Origin: Marchantia polymorpha subsp. ruderalis
Lineage: Eukaryota; Streptophyta; Marchantiopsida; Marchantiales; Marchantiaceae
DNA: 64,000 nt
Assembly: GCA_037833965.1 (NCBI GenBank)
Contig: AP031357.1
Span: forward strand, 14,838,001-14,902,000
Direction of reading: 5' to 3'
In this document: piece after piece, positions 39,805 to 52,202 of the stretch
Numbering within the stretch: position 1 is the stretch's first letter
How the letters are laid out: each line of letters begins with the position of its first letter
Notes under the pieces: model-generated
The model's database searches: none
Told to the model about the DNA's origin: nothing
What the model saw: the letters and a program-made list of their open reading frames with translations, nothing else
Position numbers and translations under genes: made by a program

Positions 39805-40115
39805 GTTAGGAGTATGGTCTCCTTATACATTTGCCACTTGCCAAGGGTGTAATACATAGAAATATTATAATACTGCTATATATCTAGATGACACCATGGT
39901 TGTATATATGAAAATGAGATACATTGGTGAAAAAAGGATCGGTAAGATTATTTGGTTTTTTGGGTGTAAAAACTAAAAATCTCTGATGGCATTATTCAAA
40001 AAGTTCTCGCCCTTTCAAGCAACCTGCTGGACAGCAGGGGGCCGGCATACCTATGATATTGTAGCCACGGCAGTAGCCATGTGAAGGGGCAGTCGGAACA
40101 AGTTGTCCGAAATCT

Positions 40116-40384
40116 CAGGGATGCTTTCGTCTCGGCTAACGGCTAGCCGGCTAAATTTTTTGTTTGCCGGCTAGCCGATAAATATGGCCAACGCTATCCG
40201 AGGCCGGAAAGAACTGAAAACTTGTACCGAGTTTATGTTTTCGGCCGATTATCTTTTCCGATTCGGCCGAAATTGTCCAATAAACACTTATTTCGGTCGA
40301 TAGCGGATTACCCGACGGCTAGCCGACTAAATTTGAGGCCCTAGGCGGCTAGCCGGAAGTTAGCGGGCTACGTGACCATGCCTA
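40116..40384. mobile_element. hAT-like MITE (about 270 bp)
   Basis: The left end (CAGGGATGCTTTCGTCTCGG, then CTAACGGCTAGCC) and the reverse complement of the right end (TAGGCATGGTCACGTAGCCC, then GCTAACTTCCGGCTAGCC) are imperfect terminal inverted repeats rich in GGCTAGCC. The eight bases GGAACAAG occur directly after the right end (40,385-40,392). They also occur at 40,095-40,102, 13 bases before the CAGGG end. An 8-bp duplication is the hAT hallmark. No coding sequence. Confidence 0.6.
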
Positions 40385-40389
40385 GGAAC

Positions 40390-43300
40390 AAGTCTCAACG
40401 ACCGTCTTTGCTGGGCCTTTCTGATCCGGAGGTGGCAGCAGAGATTGACTCAAACAGAGTCGGAGACAGTAGCAAATCCGGTACGTGGATTCAGCTCTGA
40501 GAGTCCCAGACTGACGCTCCGGTAGATTTGGTCTGTACAAGAAGTAAATACAGGGAGATCATCAAATCGCTCGAGGACTCAAGTGTCGTAGAGAATATGA
40601 ACGGCAGGTACTGTAAATAGTGTAACGGAAAGGCTCGAGGACAAACAGATTTCATGGGAGCGATCGAAGAAAAATGGTGAAACTCGCTGAAGAGTAGTAA
40701 CCCCAGATACGTGCACGGAATCAGCCTATCAGAATGGACTTCGGAAGGTTTAGAGTGCTGCCCTTCTCTGCTAGCTTAACTCCATAGCTAATCTCAAAGC
40801 GTCAGAACCATAGCGAAATAACTCTCGAGCGGTGGCATGGAAGATTCAGAAGGTGCCCGAGCCGATTCATTGACTTCCAACTGTCAGTGATGAAGAAAGC
40901 TGCGATGAGTATGATTTATGGAGGACGGGAAACGGAATGCTCATTGCAGCACGTTCAATGTTCCCGCTTCTAGCGGAAGGCGTCCAAAGCGGAATTATAA
41001 ACTTGCTGAGCCGTCCGTCATTTCTAGTGTCACATGGTCCCTCGCTCATATCTCTGTTGCATAAATTTGCTTTCCTACAAGGCTCTCATGAAGAGTTATG
41101 CTGAAAATGTGGCCTTGGTGGGCTCCAACCACCACATCAAATAAGTGAGGTTGATGTCGGCAAAATTAGTCGACAATCACGAGGATTAAAAATTGGAGTA
41201 CACAGAGCAGGGTTGATCTTTCAGCAAGCCGGGGTCTGTTATATACGGACGGCTTCCTTTGGATAACAAATGGACCGTGTTGCTTGTGTTTCTCTTGGTC
41301 CACTGCCTATTTCGCTCGTTCCTGCTGTTTGCAGTATCCACCCACCGCTTAGAGAGTAGTTTGATAGTCACCAGTACCTCTCAAGAGTAGTATTGGGGAT
41401 AGGACGCGTTATGGATGCTGCGATGGAAACGTAATGTTTTGCACCTTATACTAATGGTTCTGGGAACCCAAGGTTGCTGTGGCTGTGACAAATGAGGAAG
41501 TTTGAGTTGGCATGCTCGGTTCATCTCACATGCTATTGTCATTCTTGGCTACGATTGTGAAGATTCGAAATGTGTTAGCGTACAATTGAAAAGGTTGTAC
41601 TCTTTTTCTCAGGAGAAGCGACAGGGCAGAGGCAGATGTTTCGACTCAGGATGCTTGTCACAAATATCACCATAAAGTTACAACCTGCCAGTTTGTTGTC
41701 GTGTGACGGGGATCCATGCGGCACGTGTGTAACGTTTGCAGATGTTTCCGAGAGAAAGAGGATGAATTCCGTTGCTCATAAATGTACCAAGAACTCGATC
41801 AACCTCTCCTTTCGACCTTGCATCTCCCCCAAAAGTGCCATGAAGTTTGGTGAAACCCACGTGTGTTGCCGTTTCTTGAATCTGTCTCTAGATTTGCCCT
41901 CTCCGACTGCAAACTGCTCCTCCTTTGTCCGCAGCGGTCTGCACCCAAGACTTGTGGATTTTTCCCCCTTTTATAAGGCAATGAGGTCTCATTAGAGCCG
42001 GGCAAACTTGGCTTCCCGTCTTCCAAAGAGAGTCAGTGATGCCACGGTTGATTCCATCTTTCGCAGCAAGAGGTCGCGTTGCCTCGAGTGTCGCACCTCT
42101 GAGTGGGCGATGTGCTCGGGCAGTGTGCCCTCCACAGGATTGTCATCGTGAAGAATGACACCCGTATTGTCACTGGGTTGTCAAAGACCGCCCGTTTTTG
42201 GGGAAGCGCGACTCCCGAAGTTCTTCACCTTCAACGCTCAGTGTATCGAGATTCTGATTCGAGAAGGCAAACGAAACAGCACACTTGATAATGAATGGGA
42301 CGAGAAACCTCGACACGTGGATGCAACACTTTATAGTGATCTCATGAGCACTTGCATCATCAACGATTGGAGAGAATCTGGTCTAAACAGAGGCCTCTGT
42401 AAACTTGGAAAACATTCCACAACCTTTTAGGGTATTACACAAATAGTAGTTGCGCCTTACATCGAAACTGGCATTGCAGAGTGCTCCAACAGGCAACCCC
42501 AGGGGGTTGCTTGTTTCTCCTCCGTGCTCGAGTTTACAATGCACTCACACACTGTTAACAGTCCGTGACTTTAGAAACTGATTTACTATATGAAAGGAAT
42601 CGTGCGTCTGGACACCGTGTGCTGTTAAGAATTCGACATATAAGCACCTGGTGCATCTCCCCTTGTAGTACAACCTCAAGGGGAGATGCACCAGGTGCTT
42701 ATATGTCGAATTCAACACATCTGGTGTCTTCAAATGTCATCTGGTGTGAATGATTGCCCTGATGATGATCTCAGCTCTTGTGCTCATCAAGGAGTGAGGA
42801 ACACTGGAAAGCGTCTGCCGCCAGGGTCCAGGCGTGGAGAGGCGAAAAACTGTAGTCTGTCTAGAAGCCATGCAATCTGAAGCAGAGCTGACAAAGTGCA
42901 CTATCAGTCCTTGCGCTGCATTCCCCACATAGCAGAAAGCTGGCGCTAAGCTTAGAAAATCCTCCAATGAAAGGCTTAAATCCTGCTAATTTCTCTCGGG
43001 CACAGGGAACATATGTAGCCCCTGTTGGGCTTGTTTAGAGTAAGACTCGTGGTGGCCACAACGACAGAATGATGTGCTGGATGAAAAGGCAAATTCCTTC
43101 AATGAGGCCTCGTAGCCACCTCCGCACGTCTTGAACTGTACCGTGTTGTCAGGTTTCCTAGAATGTAACGATGCTGTAACGCATATTCCAGTCGACGTGC
43201 ACATTCGTGGGCATCTTGCTATCATATGCAAACCTGGTCAAGTCCCAAGCTCGAATCGACGGTCTCCTGTCCAGTCGGAGAAGCATCTAGTGTTGGCCCT

Positions 43301-44200
43301 AAATAAACTTACTATGTCTACGAATTTCCTTCTCGAATTAAAACCTTTGACACATGAGTTGAGCTTTGTCCTTTCAACAGCAATTTCTAAAATTCCGTCA
43401 TCGGCCTATTCTTCAGGAGTCACTTCGTACTTTGATGAAGTCCCAAGGACTCTGAAGTCAAGAAACCTGACCTGGACACATACTGGAAGAATGACGTCTC
43501 TCTTAACACCGTATTATGTACGGTTGGATGGCCACGGCTGAGGTTCGATGTTGTAGTTTCAGTATAGCACAACTGAAGTACGCTATGTTCCAACCCGTGA
43601 TAGTACAGTCTAAGATCAGATAAGGCAGAGGACCGCCTTATCTAATATGCCGAGTGTTGGAACTTACATGTTCCACGATACAAGTAGAGACGAAGAAAGA
43701 GGATCTAGTTCCTCAACTCGCTCACGGGTCATATCTATCGTACATTGTCTGGTTGTCGCAGATCAAGAGGACTGCAGAGACTTGGCTGAGAGTGTCTTAC
43801 CAACTTGAATCACCATCGTCTCCGCAATAGGTGTATCAGTCAGCAGCGTAGATAGTTTCGATGATTGACGTGAATGATCTTTCGCCTCCTCATTGCTTTC
43901 AGGCTGATAACGTACATTGTCAATCAGGAAGCGGAGAAGAATTGGAGTACCGAGGGATGGGGACTGGGCTATACTTCTGAACCTTATCTTGTGGGTGTCA
44001 TATACCAACCCTTTCGCTGGTGTGATATTAGTCCACTCACTTTTCTCCATGGGAACGGAGCGGCACCAAGACGCAAACTCTGCTGGTTTTCATCAGGCTA
44101 ACGTGTATTCTCTTCGTGTTTTTATATATATATTTTTTTATTATTACTATTATTAGCTGAAATATGAGATTGTATCAACCGTAGTGTACAACAAGCTGAG
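40390..44200. other. Unassigned moderate-GC region, no gene supported
   Basis: Open frames of 60-136 codons occur on both strands (for example 41,636-41,995 and 43,131-43,541 plus), with gene-like composition. I recognise no domain and cannot join the pieces with convincing splice sites. Besides the hairpin at 42.6 kb there is a weaker one at about 43,587-43,663 (outer arms GTTCCAAC/GTTGGAAC, inner arms AGATAAGGC/GCCTTATCT). Confidence 0.3.
42629..42713. repeat. Perfect 37-bp inverted repeat, short loop
   Basis: The arms at 42,629-42,665 and 42,677-42,713 are exact reverse complements with an 11-base loop. Pairing can continue imperfectly outwards, because GTGTGCTGTTAA before the left arm partly matches CAACACATCTGG after the right arm. 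The word CATCTGGTGT recurs just downstream (about 42,718-42,748). Confidence 0.9.
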
Positions 44201-47200
44201 CCTCTTCGTGCAGTCAGCACCGATCCTTGCATGAGGTAGACTGCGAGTTGAAAGCTCACCATCTCGCTATCAGTGATTCCTATTGCAGTGCTCTAGTACC
44301 GACACGGGTACTCGGTACGTCGACCTTCTTCTAAATAGATTGTTTCCTGTCTGGAAGAAACTCATTCAGCCTGGACATGAGCAGAGTCTCCTGATCTTTG
44401 TGAGATCCATGACCCACCCATCTTTGTTTTGGGATAACGGGGGCAAGGGAAACAAATAACCGACTGAGATGCATGTAGTCGAGTAGGTGATTGTACTTGT
44501 AATTCTTGTCATTGTTGTCCGGGACAGGTTCAATCGCCAGATGAACTCAAGATGGAAGAGAGCTGATTGGAAGAAAACAACTCAACGTCCAAAAGTTAAT
44601 CCTTGAGAGAGAGGCAAACATCGCCTGTGAATATCTGAGTGGCCAATTCCACGCTAGCAGTATTACACTTCACCGTTCACATAAAATAAAAGCAATATCG
44701 AGAACAACGTGTCATTCAGATATTCATCAAAGCTGAAGCTTTCCCTGCTGAATCACTGATACAGTGTTGAAAATGTATGTCATCGAGGAGAACTTAGTGT
44801 ACGTGTTATTTCATAGTGAAACTAGTGTGACTTGAAACTTGTTTCTATCGTATTATATCAAAGTTTTCTTTGTGTTAATGTTGTCGCTCCAGTGAGTATC
44901 ATCATCTCTTCTAATAGGAATAATTTCGTAGTGCCCGGGGTGTCGCGGAAGCTGCTGTTGTGCACGATAGGGACTGATGTTGTGCATCCGATTGGGGGTG
45001 AATAAATCTTGAATCAGTTTTATTGCTGTATACCATAAGAAGGAATACAGCTAATGAACAAGTAAAAATCAATCGATTCTTCTCATATGAACACATACTC
45101 ATTTCGGTACAAAACGCTATGCGCAATGAGGACAAGTCTTACATATTAGACTAGTCCCAATGATGCTGAAGTCAATCCGTAACAATTGTTAAAGTCTCCC
45201 AGAATTTTGAGAATTACTGAGTTTACTGAGCATCAGCACAATCATTCAAGTGTAGTTACGATGGAGATGTTAGATAATTACATATAAGATCAAATTCACA
45301 CACTTGTAATATGCATTTGCCAAAATAGATTGTTTCTTGTTATAAAATCCACAAAAAACGCGTGCAAAATAAAATCTAAAGCTAAATTGTGCAAAGTTAC
45401 TTTGGAAATAACAAAATATTATCATCAGCATACTAACTTGTGTCCAATAAAGAATTAATCAGTTATTTTGTACAATACTGCATGCCCTAGCTAAATTAAT
45501 TGAAATTATTTTAAGATATGAATAATTTTTTAACAATGCAACTCTTTACTAGTGTTTTGATATGTCTACTTCTTGTCATTCATATATATTTAAAATACTT
45601 AAGTATGAATCTTTTTATGATCAAGTTTTAACTAAAACTAAGTTGTAGTTTAACTAGAAAGGAATAAACAAGAATTTCATGAGTGGTAAAGAAATTTTAT
45701 ATATTATACTTATGCACAAAGTTCATAATAGCAAAATGTGCATTAAATACATGAATTTGATCAACTCATCAATGAGACTGAACTCATCATCAATCTTGAA
45801 TTGTTAACAATATTTTATGAGATTTTTCAATAATGATTTGATAAAATATGATGTCAATATGTTTCATCAGATTATTAGTCCCGCATATTTTTTATGAACT
45901 ATAATACATTTTGATCATTAGGACAACATGATGAATTGAACCCATTTTAAATGATAGATTCATCTAACCAAATGTTGAAAATAATTCCGGCTGAGGAATA
46001 ACCTTAGGTCCTAGCTAAAAAGTTCACATGTGTTGGGATTTTTATACTCCAAGGTATTGTGTATCACATAATACACTCGGTGTATTATCACACATGAGCT
46101 TCCCTATGGACCTAGCCTTTTGTGGTGAACAACGTTACGTCTTGGTGTCGTTTATTTTTTGTCACTTGATCTTGCGTACTTTGTATTAATACCAAATAAT
46201 ATTCAACCAAATTGTTGATTCTGCTGATAATACATATGAATTTTTTTCATTGGTTACAATATGCATTTTTGCAAAGTTTTTAATAATTAATGCATCCAAC
46301 TTCAAATGTAAAAATGTATATAATTATAAACTATCTTTATTCACATTTTTTTCAAAATCAGCTTACAAATAAATTAACAAAAAAATGATATATTATTTTA
46401 CAAATCATCAACTTCTCATACTTGTAAGATAATTTAAAGTCTAATTTACAAATTTTTAATGCAAATTCCATCTATAGGAAATGAAAACGATTATTTTATC
46501 ACGTCTGAAGCAATAATAGATTTGACACATATCACTACATTACTGATACTTTTTATAACATATGATGAAAGATTGAAAAAAAGTGTAATTTTTTTAATTT
46601 TATGGAAATGGAAAAATGGAAATAGTTTTCAACCAGCAATTGACGCGTCTCGGTTTCACCTCACTAACTGCGTCATTGCCCCAAGCGCAAAGATTGTAAA
46701 TCAAATATTGAGTTCATGAAAATTTAAAACTTAAAAAATAGCAACAATCAAAAGAATTCTAGATAAATGAAAATTTGATAAAGTTCATCATGTTTGAAAA
46801 ATATTTTAATATGAATCCTTTTAAATCTACACATCTGAATTACATTTTTTTTAGAATACAAGTATTTTCATAAATTCATCAAATCTTGCACTTTAGTGCA
46901 TATGAAAAAACACTATGTTGATTTTCTAAATATTTTGAGTGAGAAACTCAAGATTGAAATTTTCATGTTGATTATTTAATTATTTGGAGTGTGAAGCTCT
47001 TGACTGAAATTTTAACTTTGAACATTTCACTCTCTTTATTTGTTGATTTAAATCAAAATAATGAAAAATGAATTTGAAAATTGATATATATTAAAATGAA
47101 AGTTGAATAAGAAGTTAAGTTTTAACTTACAGGTAGATTTTTGTGCAATAGATGATATCTATTCACTAAAATTGTGAACTATTGAATTATTGATCAATAT

Positions 47201-48300
47201 AAAATAACACTCTACATTAAAATTGAAAATAAATTTAGAATGAGTTCAAACAGATCAAATTAAATTATGTTCATAATTCAGAAAATGAACATTATGAAAA
47301 GCATTTGCAATAAAATCAACTCATAACATACTTGTTATATGTCAACAGAAACATGCATGCAAGAAACATAGACATGTATATAATTTAGTAGATATCTTTC
47401 AATGAATTTTTTCTACAGAATAAATGTAATTAAGATAATACAACATTTTTTAACAAATAAAATTACTCAACTGTTGAATCAACATTAAAAATTAATTTAC
47501 AAAATTATACATTTGAATGGTTGATGTTAGGATGATTGATTCAAGTATATGTAAGCATTAACAAGTATAGTTTTTAGACAGTATTATTTATTTTTAAGGT
47601 ATAAAAGCATATATAAAAAGAGTTAAAACAAATCTTAGATGTAATGCTTCAAAGAATAATTTTTAAGCTCATATAAAATTGAAGAAAAAATTCAAATTTA
47701 TAACATATGATATATATTATTTATCAAGATTTTTTAATTTCAAACATAAAATTTGTTTGAATCATATACTATATTGTTAGATTTTATTAATTTTTTTTTG
47801 GTTAAGATGATGTTGTGCATAGAGTATATATTTCTAATTTTAATAGATCAAAAAAATGTTTTAATTTGTATTTCAAGATTTGATTATTGATGATGACTTA
47901 ATATTGATCTGTCATTTTTTTTCTTTATTCAAATGTTATATGTTTCTTTGGACATGAGAAAATACTAATGTGAACGATGTGACATCAATCAATAATTTCA
48001 ACATAAGATATATTCATACGTAACATTTCATAAATCAAAACTTGTCAGTATAAAAGAAGAAATATAAATATCATTAAAGTGTTTTAAAGCAAAAAAAATT
48101 GTAAAAAAATTCAATTGGGATATGTCATCACATACATATTGAATGTACTTTTTTGTCGTGATAAGTGTCTTAGTTTATCTTAAATTGTTAGATCTCATTG
48201 AAATTTAACATTCATTTAGTTGATATGATTTATGTGAAATGATCTACATACAATTATTCAGAAGAAAAAATATCGTAATTTGTATGACCCGTCATTATGA
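44200..48300. other. AT-rich intergenic tract
   Basis: No gene is recognised. AT richness rises sharply after 45.2 kb. An imperfect palindrome around TGTGTATCACATAATACAC (about 46,050-46,088) and a small GC-richer patch at about 46,640-46,690 are the only visible structures. Confidence 0.45.
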
Positions 48301-50016
48301 TTGCCACCTATGATTGTATGGGATACGCCAATCTTTTGTCGTCCCTATCAGTATAATGATATGGAGAGGGACTTGATTTGAAGTAGGACGTTGGACCTAC
48401 TGGGAGCTGGGTTAGTGGAATTACCGCATGGTGAGTATGCGTTAGCCACAATCATGCTAGTGAAGAAGGATGTACATGGCAACTACACAGATAGGCGAAT
48501 GTGTGGAGATTACCGTCCTATCAATCGGCTGATTTTAGAGGAGGACAAGGCCAAGACAACATTTTGGGGCTTCAACTCTCACGGAAATGATTGTTTGTAT
48601 TAATGGTGATTCTTACCCTTAGGGTTGAAGAATGCACTTGCCAAGTTTCAGAGGGTTATGGACAAGATCCTAGCAGGGTTGGATTTTGTCAGATGTTACA
48701 TTGATGATATCTGGGTGTTTAGCGACACAATGGAACAACACCATATACATTTGCAGATTGTGTTTGAGCGATTGAAGGCTCATGGTCTGCGATTACATCC
48801 CAAAAAGTGTAAGTTTTTCCAAGAGAACGTTGAGTACTTGGATCATGTGATCTACCCAAGCGGCATGGGAGTTTACCAAGCAAAGGTGAAGGCTATTGCA
48901 CACATTCCTCGTCTAACGGATATAGGTAAAGGTCATGCATTCATGGGTATGGCAAACTATTATCGGAGATATGTGAAGGGGTTTAGCGCCATAGCCAAAT
49001 CTTTGAATTAGTTGCTGAAGTCAAATCAGGATTGGCAATGAGAAGATGAACTAGAGCGAGCTTTTGTTGAGCTTAAGGCCAGGTTGGTGGCCGCCATCAA
49101 TCAGAGGTCGTCCATACCAATTGCACATTGATTGGAGTATGTTGGAACTTGGAGCTGTGTTGACACATTGTGATGATGAGGGCAAGGAATTTGTGATTGC
49201 GTATGCTAGTCGTTCAACAATGCAGCGCAGTCGCGATATAGTTCGTACGAAGGAGAGTGTTTGGCAATAATGTGGGTTGTGGCATACTTCATGTGTTATT
49301 TGTTTGGTACGTAGTTTAAGTTTGTCACTGATCACCAACCGCTCAAATGGTTAATGGAGTCTAACAAGCTCTCAGGTAAGCTTGCACAGTGAGCTCTCAT
49401 CTTACATGAGTATGACTTCCAAGTGGTGCATAGACCTGGAGTTGCAAACCTGGATGTTGATGGTTTGAATCGGAACCCATGCACTAGTCAAGAGGATGAC
49501 ACTAGAGTTAGAGGGCATGGTGAGGTTGATGAGGAAATGATGCTCGGCTGGCATGCATTTGCCTTCATGTGTTTGTTGCGTGGAGATTCTAGTAGGGAGT
49601 ACCACTTAACATCTTGCTCTAATCAAAGAGTGGATGATCAATCTTTAGATCCTAAGGTTGAAGGTGGTGCTACGGATCAGCGTGAATTTCACGATGCTGC
49701 TTTAATGTTGGAGTTCCTACGGACCAATATGGTGCCAGACACAGTAGGTGCCAAAGGGCGAGATTGTGTTCTCCAACGGTCAAAGAGATACCGATTGGAG
49801 AGATTACATGTTTTCCGAGTGTGGAAGGACGATAGGGTACGAGTAGTACCGCATCAAGCTCAAAGAGCGCGCATTAAGCGACATGCTCATGAGGAGTTGG
49901 GACATTTTGGAGTGAAGCGTACATACAACTTACTCCTTGGTCAGTATAGGTGGCGTGATATGCATATTAAGATACAACAGTCGGTATCACGTTGCATGGT
50001 TTGTGACCGGGTGAGG
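48300..50016 (+). pseudogene. Older Ty3/gypsy pol, left part (RT to integrase zinc finger)
   Basis: Frames with stops carry gypsy RT pieces (VKKDVHGNYTDRRMCGDYRP; then YIDD with FVRCYIDDIWVFSD near 48.7 kb), an RNase H region with several stops (49.05-49.35 kb), and an integrase HHCC zinc finger (HEELGHFG...CMVCDRV, about 49.89-50.01 kb). Part of the RT between the fingers and the YIDD block is deleted. The frame is cut at 50,016 by insertion of the younger LTR element and resumes at 56,060. It is dead. Confidence 0.85.
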
Positions 50017-50436
50017 TGTAACCATCTTTAGTTAGTTAGAACTAAAGTAGAGGTTACTCTAAATATTGATATAGATACTTTAGTGAGCACTAGTCATAGC
50101 TGCCACGTCAGCGATCCGCGCACTTGGTAGGTACAGAGTGGATGTGTTAGTTGACAGTGCCACGTCAGCAATCCGTGTGCTTGTAGGTAAGGATTGAGTG
50201 TGTTAGTTAGTGTGTTAGTTGGGTGCGCCACGTCAGCGATCAGTGTGCTTGTAAGGGTTATCCGCCACGTCATCCATCCACTAGGAGTGGGATGGATGGT
50301 GGAGATTAGATCTTATCACCTTGTACTTGTTGGTGAGAGCTATATAAGGGAGAGGAGAACCATTGTTGGTATCTCTCATCTTCAGAGGTTACGTTTCTAT
50401 CTTCGAGTGAGCTTTTCTCTAAACTCTAGTGTTACA
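50017..50436 (+). repeat. 5' LTR
   Basis: It starts TGTAACC and ends GTTACA. It contains four copies of GCCACGTCA (at about 50,102, 50,159, 50,227 and 50,264), whose reverse complement is TGACGTGGC, an ACGT-core bZIP-type site. A TATATAA box lies at 50,341-50,347. Confidence 0.95.
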
Positions 50437-50437
50437 A

Positions 50438-50449
50438 TGGTATCAGAGC
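50438..50449 (+). other. Primer-binding site (initiator tRNA-Met)
   Basis: TGGTATCAGAGC starts one base after the 5' LTR. It is the standard match to the 3' end of plant initiator methionine tRNA, used to prime minus-strand DNA synthesis. Confidence 0.9.
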
Positions 50450-50600
50450 GACCTTGCTCTTTCCTTGAGTGTGGATTACCCCTCATGGAATAGCAAGTGA
50501 GTGATGATAGAGTGTAGTCTTGAGAGTGCATAGAGGCTGGCAGAGGTCATTCATCTGCATGTAGAGAGAGGTGGAAGGGGAAAATTGTGTTTTTGCAGAT

Positions 50601-50880
50601 ATGGACGAGATTGACAGGAATCCAGTATCGCACTGGCCAATTCCTAACCTATTCGATATTCACCTTCGTTGCATGAAGAAACATCATTTTCGGATGTATC
50701 TTGGGGCTTGTTGGGGTGCAGATTTTATGACTAGAGTGATGGAGTCAAGAGTGCCACTGATTTTTCCAATAGTTACTTATGGAGAGACTTGGGATTGTAT
50801 AATATACATTCTATACTGATTGTTTCATGGATTTGAATCGCGAACCACCTGTCCCGATTTGATTCAGCACTTATGTAGAA
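50601..50880 (+). pseudogene. Leader open frame of the LTR element, before gag
   Basis: Between primer site and gag lies a frame starting MDEIDRNPVSHWPIPNLFDI, with one stop before a final FHGFESR stretch. The reversed relative at 56.35-56.63 kb carries a recognisably similar frame (MDGFDRNPILHLPISN...). No family is recognised. It may be a conserved leader peptide or just shared ancestry of the DNA. Confidence 0.4.
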
Positions 50881-51050
50881 TTTAGAACAGTATATAGACA
50901 GAAGAGTATATGGAGAGATTTTCTTGTGAGGAATTATGGAGAGGAATACTATAGAGCTGTGATAGAGTCACCTGCACCTTTTGTGACTCCATTGTTGAGA
51001 GGTCACATAGTGATTATACTCACTTTGTATTAGAGGGAGTGTGAGAAAGC

Positions 51051-52200
51051 ATGGGGACATCAATTGATATGGGTGAGATTCCCAATGCAATCATGGCGGA
51101 GATGAAGGAGTTGAGAAAAGCGATAGTAGATGGGCATACCAAGCAGCAAGCCATGGAAGATAAAATCTTCGCATTGGAGAGTGAGAAAGTAGAGAGAGAA
51201 AGAGTTGGAGAGATGGAAGTTGAACCTCAAGTTCAAGCTTCCCAAGTTTAGCCAGAACCAACTCCTATTGATGCAGCACAAGCAAATAGGAGACGTCTTC
51301 AAGAGATTGAAGATTAAGCAAATCTTTTGCTTCGAATGGGAAAATCCTGTAAGGTGGAAGCTTACAAAGGGAGTAGAGCAATGGGAGTGTTAGAGGGATG
51401 GATTATGAGGATGAATATTCATTTATCCCATTTTCATGTTTCTGATTATATTGCAGGAATGTTCATGAGATCTTATCTTACGGATAAGGCTCTCACATGG
51501 TACACAACATGGGAGAGGATGCTTTCAGAACGAGGTGCTACCATTTCGTGGAGTGGAATGCAAGAAGGACTTCTGCAAAATTTTCAAGTGGTGGATTTTC
51601 TTCAAACTGCAAGAATGAAGTTGTGGGATTTGAAGCAGAAAGGAGGTATTCATGAGTACATTGAAGAATTTCGTGATCATGGATATGAGTGGAGTTGAAG
51701 CCTTGGACGTGTTCAAACGAGGCTTGAAGGATCGAATTCGAAAGGAGGTGATGGTAAGCAATCCATCTACTATGAATGAAGCAATTGCAATTGCTCAACA
51801 AATTTTGGGTGCTTTTGGTGTCACACACGGTGAACCAGTGAGCAATTTTGGAGATCCATCTGGTCCAACACCGATGGAGTTGGGAAACCTTCGACGTAGA
51901 GAAGGTTTTGCATCAACAAGAGGACCACCACCAAGATTTGGAGGTGAGATTAGGCGACCAGGAGTTCTAAATTTGCAAGAAGGTTATGCAAATAATGGAA
52001 TGGTTCGAGGAGGGGCTGGAGTTCGTGACAATCGCCAATGCTATGCATGTGGACGAATGGGTCACATAGCCAAGTTTTGTCGAGTTCGGCCGACACAACA
52101 AGGAGGACGGCCCATGCAGCGACGCCCGTTCAACAATATGGAGGGGATAGAGTATGAAGAGGTGGAGGAAGCAGTTTCGGGAAACGAAGATCACCAGTAA
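51051..52200 (+). pseudogene. gag (broken), with CCHC zinc knuckle
   Basis: Three pieces in shifting frames: an N-terminal helical piece (51,051-51,251, ends in a stop), a capsid-like piece with the retrotransposon gag signature region (51,327-51,698: MFMRSYLTDKALTWYTTWER), and a C-terminal piece (51,652-52,200) with the knuckle CYACGRMGHIAKFC, a CX2CX4HX4C motif. At least one stop and one frameshift break it. Confidence 0.85.
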
Positions 52201-52202
52201 TC

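Noticed and set aside
50194..50493. Open frame in the LTR and a twin at 55,812-56,057
   Set aside because: It covers LTR regulatory sequence and the primer site; repeated only because the LTRs are.
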